DNA of 64,000 nt from Arthrobacter sp. zg-Y844 (GTDB lineage Bacteria > Actinomycetota > Actinomycetes > Actinomycetales > Micrococcaceae), in contig NZ_JANFLS010000004.1 of NCBI RefSeq assembly GCF_024385465.1, positions 372,001 through 436,000 on the forward strand, in the 5' to 3' direction. A program made the translations under genes and the position numbers. The notes beneath the pieces are model-generated. The model searched no databases, had not been told where the DNA came from, and saw only the letters and a list, made by a program, of their open reading frames with translations. The first letter of the stretch is position 1, and each line of letters starts with the position of its first letter. Positions 61,127-64,000 of the stretch are shown piece after piece.

Positions 61127-64000
61127 GTGGCCAAGGTCCGCGTACACGAGCTTGCTAAAGAGCTCGGCATTACCTCGAAGGATGCAGTTGCAAAACTGCA
61201 GGAACTGGGCGAATTCGTCCGTTCCGCCTCATCAACTATTGAGGCCCCGGTAGTCAAGAAACTTCGAGGCGCCTTCCCGGCGTCTGAAAACAAGGCTGCT
61301 GCTTCCCCGGCAGCCCCCGCCAAGGCTGACGCTTCCGCGTCCAAGCCTTCGGCCCCGTCCCCCAAGCCCGGCTCCGCGAAGCCTGCCCCGGCAGCTCCCG
61401 CAGCAGAGCAGCCCGCCGCTCCGGCACCGGCAGCTCCCGCTGAGGCCGCTCCGGCACCGGCAGCTCCGGCTGCACCCGCAGCCGAGGCTCCGGCAGCACC
61501 GGCTCCCGCCGCGGAACCCGCTGCACCCGAAGCCGGCAAGGAAGACGCCGCCAAGGCATCCGCCTCTTCGGCACCCCGCCCCGGCGCACCCCGCCCGGGC
61601 GGTGGCGGACCCCGCCCCGGCAACAACCCGTTTGCGCCTTCCCAGGGCATGCCGCGTCCGCGTGGCCGCGGCGACGGCGAACGGGGTACCGGGGCACCGC
61701 GTCCGGGCAACAACCCCTTCGCTACCTCGCAGGGCATGCCGCGTCCGGGTGGACGCCGCGATGAGGCCGAACGTCCCGGTACGCCGGGTGCCGCAGGCCC
61801 CCGTCCCGCAGCCGGTGCAGGTGGACCCCGTCCCGGCGCACCGCGTCCGGGTGCTCCGCGCCCCGGCACTCCCCGTCCCGGCGCACCGCGTCCGGGCACT
61901 CCCCGTCCGGCAGGAGCAGGCGCCGGCGGCGCACGCCCCACACCGGGCATGATGCCCAACCGCACTGAACGTCCCGCAGCTCCGGGCCGTCCCGGTGCAG
62001 GCGGCGGACCCCGCCGCGGACCGGGCGGAGCCCCGGGTACCGGCGGCGGCGGCGCCCCGGTTGGCGGCGGCTTCGGCAAGGGCGGCCGCGGACGCGGCGG
62101 CACTGCCGGTGCTTTCGGCAAGGGCGGCGCAGGACGCGGCAAGCAGCGCAAGTCGAAGCGGGCCAAGCGGCAGGAACTGGAGCAGATGTCTGCTCCGTCG
62201 CTGGGTGGCGTTTCGGTACCCCGCGGCGACGGCAACACCGTTGTCCGTCTGCGCCGCGGTGCGTCCATCACGGACTTCGCCGACAAGATTGAGGCCAACC
62301 CCGCAGCACTGGTGACCGTACTGTTCCACCTCGGTGAAATGGCAACGGCCACGCAGTCCCTGGACGAAGAGACGTTCGGCGTACTGGGTACGGAGCTGGG
62401 CTACAAGATCCAGGTTGTCTCGCCGGAAGACGAAGAGCGCGAACTGCTGAGCACGTTCGACATCGACTTCGAGGCAGAACTGGAAGCCGAAGGCGACGAC
62501 CAGCTTGAGGCACGTCCTCCGGTAGTCACCGTCATGGGTCACGTTGATCACGGTAAGACCCGCCTGCTGGACGCCATCCGCAACTCGAACGTTGTGGAAG
62601 GCGAACACGGCGGTATCACCCAGCACATCGGTGCCTACCAGATCGCCTTCGATCACGAGGGCATCGAGCGGGCCGTCACCTTCATTGATACTCCGGGCCA
62701 CGAGGCGTTTACCGCCATGCGTGCCCGTGGTGCCAAGGTCACCGACATTGCTGTCCTGGTTGTTGCAGCCGACGACGGCGTTATGCCGCAGACGGTGGAA
62801 GCACTCAACCACGCACAGGCAGCCAACGTGCCGATCGTGGTCGCAGTGAACAAGATCGACAAGGAAGGCGCCAACCCGGAGAAGGTCCGCGGCCAGCTGA
62901 CCGAATACGGACTGGTTCCCGAAGAATACGGTGGCGACACCATGTTCGTGGAGGTCTCTGCCCGCCAGAACCTCAACATCGACGCCCTGCTCGAGGCCGT
63001 TCTGCTTACCGCAGATGCTGCCCTGGACATGCGCGCCAACCCGAACAAGGACGCCCGCGGTATCGCGATCGAAGCCAACCTGGACAAGGGCCGCGGTGCA
63101 GTAGCAACTGTGCTGGTCCAGTCCGGAACGCTGAAGGTCGGCGACACCATCGTGGCGGGTACGGCCCACGGCCGTGTCCGTGCCATGTTCGACGAGAACG
63201 GCGACAACGTCACCGAAGCCGGACCCTCGCGTCCGGTCCAGGTGCTCGGCCTGTCCAACGTTCCCCGCGCCGGCGACACGTTCTTCGTTACCGACGACGA
63301 GCGCACCGCCCGCCAGATCGCTGAAAAGCGTGAGGCTGCGGACCGCAACGCCGCACTGGCCAAGCGCCGCAAGCGCATCAGCCTCGAGGACTTCGACCAG
63401 GCCGTTGCTGACGGCAAGGTCGACACCCTCAACCTCATCCTCAAGGGTGACGTTTCCGGTGCAGTCGAAGCCCTGGAAGACTCGCTGCTCAAGATCGACG
63501 TCGGCGAAGGCGTGCAGCTGCGCGTCATCCACCGCGGCGTCGGTGCCATCACGCAGAACGACGTCAACCTGGCGACGGTGGACAACGCCGTCATCATCGG
63601 CTTCAACGTCAAGCCGGCCGAGCGCGTTGCCGACCTGGCAGAGCGCGAAGGCGTGGACATGCGCTTCTACTCCGTCATCTACGCAGCAATCGATGACATT
63701 GAGCTCGCACTCAAGGGCATGCTCAAGCCCGAGTACGAGGAAGTCCAGCTCGGCACCGCCGAGGTCCGCGAAGTCTTCCGTTCTTCCAAGTTCGGAAACA
63801 TCGCCGGCTCGATCGTCCGCTCCGGTGTTATCCGCCGCAACGCCAAGGCACGGGTCACCCGCGACGGCAAGCTCATCGGTGACAACCTCACCGTGGACTC
63901 GCTCAAGCGGTTCAAGGACGACGCCACTGAGGTCCGGACGGACTTCGAATGTGGTATCGGCCTGGGCTCGTTCAACGACGTGCGCGAAGGCGACATCATC
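61127..64000 (+). CDS. infB: Translation initiation factor IF-2, 3'-truncated by the window
   Basis: The frame stays open from GTG 61127 (AGGAG upstream) to the last base, 958 codons; about a dozen residues are missing. An IF2_N module ([20 protein letters not shown]) opens the protein. A long Ala/Pro- then Gly/Pro/Arg-rich disordered stretch follows (residues about 50-350). The GTPase shows G1 GHVDHGKT at residues 471-478, G3 DTPGHEAF and G4 NKID, followed by domain II, the linker helix and the fMet-tRNA-binding part. It places initiator tRNA on the ribosome. The last gene of the rimP operon in view. Confidence 0.96.
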   Translation, partial: MAKVRVHELAKELGITSKDAVAKLQELGEFVRSASSTIEAPVVKKLRGAFPASENKAAASPAAPAKADASASKPSAPSPKPGSAKPAPAAPAAEQPAAPAPAAPAEAAPAPAAPAAPAAEAPAAPAPAAEPAAPEAGKEDAAKASASSAPRPGAPRPGGGGPRPGNNPFAPSQGMPRPRGRGDGERGTGAPRPGNNPFATSQGMPRPGGRRDEAERPGTPGAAGPRPAAGAGGPRPGAPRPGAPRPGTPRPGAPRPGTPRPAGAGAGGARPTPGMMPNRTERPAAPGRPGAGGGPRRGPGGAPGTGGGGAPVGGGFGKGGRGRGGTAGAFGKGGAGRGKQRKSKRAKRQELEQMSAPSLGGVSVPRGDGNTVVRLRRGASITDFADKIEANPAALVTVLFHLGEMATATQSLDEETFGVLGTELGYKIQVVSPEDEERELLSTFDIDFEAELEAEGDDQLEARPPVVTVMGHVDHGKTRLLDAIRNSNVVEGEHGGITQHIGAYQIAFDHEGIERAVTFIDTPGHEAFTAMRARGAKVTDIAVLVVAADDGVMPQTVEALNHAQAANVPIVVAVNKIDKEGANPEKVRGQLTEYGLVPEEYGGDTMFVEVSARQNLNIDALLEAVLLTADAALDMRANPNKDARGIAIEANLDKGRGAVATVLVQSGTLKVGDTIVAGTAHGRVRAMFDENGDNVTEAGPSRPVQVLGLSNVPRAGDTFFVTDDERTARQIAEKREAADRNAALAKRRKRISLEDFDQAVADGKVDTLNLILKGDVSGAVEALEDSLLKIDVGEGVQLRVIHRGVGAITQNDVNLATVDNAVIIGFNVKPAERVADLAEREGVDMRFYSVIYAAIDDIELALKGMLKPEYEEVQLGTAEVREVFRSSKFGNIAGSIVRSGVIRRNAKARVTRDGKLIGDNLTVDSLKRFKDDATEVRTDFECGIGLGSFNDVREGDII
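61570..62120 (+). repeat. Low-complexity Pro/Gly/Arg repeats in the IF-2 N-terminal region
   Basis: Repeated [18 protein letters not shown] and two copies of PRPGNNPFA(P/T)SQGMPRP are encoded. The DNA is made of reiterated CGTCCGGGC-type units. In-frame length variation is likely between strains. Confidence 0.85.

Noticed and set aside
61232-63532. 766-codon minus-strand open frame opposite infB
   Set aside because: Composition is Gly/Ser/Arg/Cys-rich and mirrors the repeats of IF-2; no domain is visible and infB is certain.
1-64000. CRISPR arrays, insertion sequences, rRNA genes
   Set aside because: No regularly spaced direct repeats of CRISPR type, no transposase motifs and no rRNA-like sequence were seen.

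Overview
The window is chromosomal DNA of a high-GC Gram-positive actinobacterium, most likely a member of the Micrococcaceae close to Arthrobacter. The basis is strong G/C bias at third codon positions, frequent GTG/TTG starts, Ala-rich tails on ribosomal protein S2, the very long Ala/Pro/Gly/Arg-rich N-terminus of IF-2, and gene orders dxr-rip-ispG-GNAT, rimP-nusA-rnpM-infB and rpsB-tsf-pyrH-frr-cdsA. Nearly all of it is ordinary core genome. There is no prophage, insertion sequence or CRISPR array. The window opens inside dgt and closes about a dozen codons before the end of infB.

Layout. 1-6.9 kb: dgt (5' end missing), a sortase-anchored thioester adhesin with seven repeats, and dnaG. 6.9-8.4 kb: two identical tRNA-Asn genes flanking a NUDIX gene and an orphan membrane protein. 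8.8-15.5 kb: malic enzyme, sugar porter, a holin-X/DUF3618-like membrane protein, a CDP-alcohol phosphatidyltransferase, a DMT transporter coupled to a glycosyltransferase, and tRNA-Met. 15.9-17.7 kb: an acyl-CoA dehydrogenase and an M23 peptidase. 17.7-23.4 kb: rpsB, tsf, pyrH, frr, cdsA and a DivIVA-domain gene.

23.4-29.5 kb is a carboxylate-uptake locus. A LytS/LytTR-type two-component system forms one operon with a small membrane protein and a sodium:solute symporter. Divergent from it lies a second DUF485-plus-symporter pair. The shared intergenic region carries a 10-bp-phased GTTCA repeat array and a CRP/GlxR-like site. 29.5-43.1 kb is branched-chain amino acid catabolism: an Lrp/AsnC regulator, bkdABC without an E3 gene, and a TetR-controlled leucine operon (carboxylase beta and alpha subunits, acyl-CoA dehydrogenase, CoA-transferase A and B, MaoC hydratase, CitE-like lyase). 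Its content resembles the Mycobacterium tuberculosis Rv2495c-Rv2506 region.

43.1-51.1 kb holds the isoprenoid/protease block dxr-rip-ispG-GNAT, interrupted by a 2.6-kb accessory insert (tandem repeats, a dispersed palindrome, a PH-like membrane protein, a SatD-like regulator pair and a YciI protein). 51.3-53.8 kb: three related lipoproteins. 54-58.9 kb: proS, a TauE-type transporter, an APH-type kinase and a DUF4439 protein. 58.9-64 kb: rimP-nusA-rnpM-infB.

The least expected signals are non-coding: a three-copy intergenic palindrome family, a duplicated terminator after pyrH, the GTTCA array, three GTTGCAA boxes at exact 28-bp spacing before the SatD-like gene, a perfect TetR-type operator, two CRP-like sites, and several genes whose -10-like hexamer sits 6-8 nt before the start codon, suggesting leaderless transcripts. 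I did not find a clearly new multi-gene defence or biosynthetic system.
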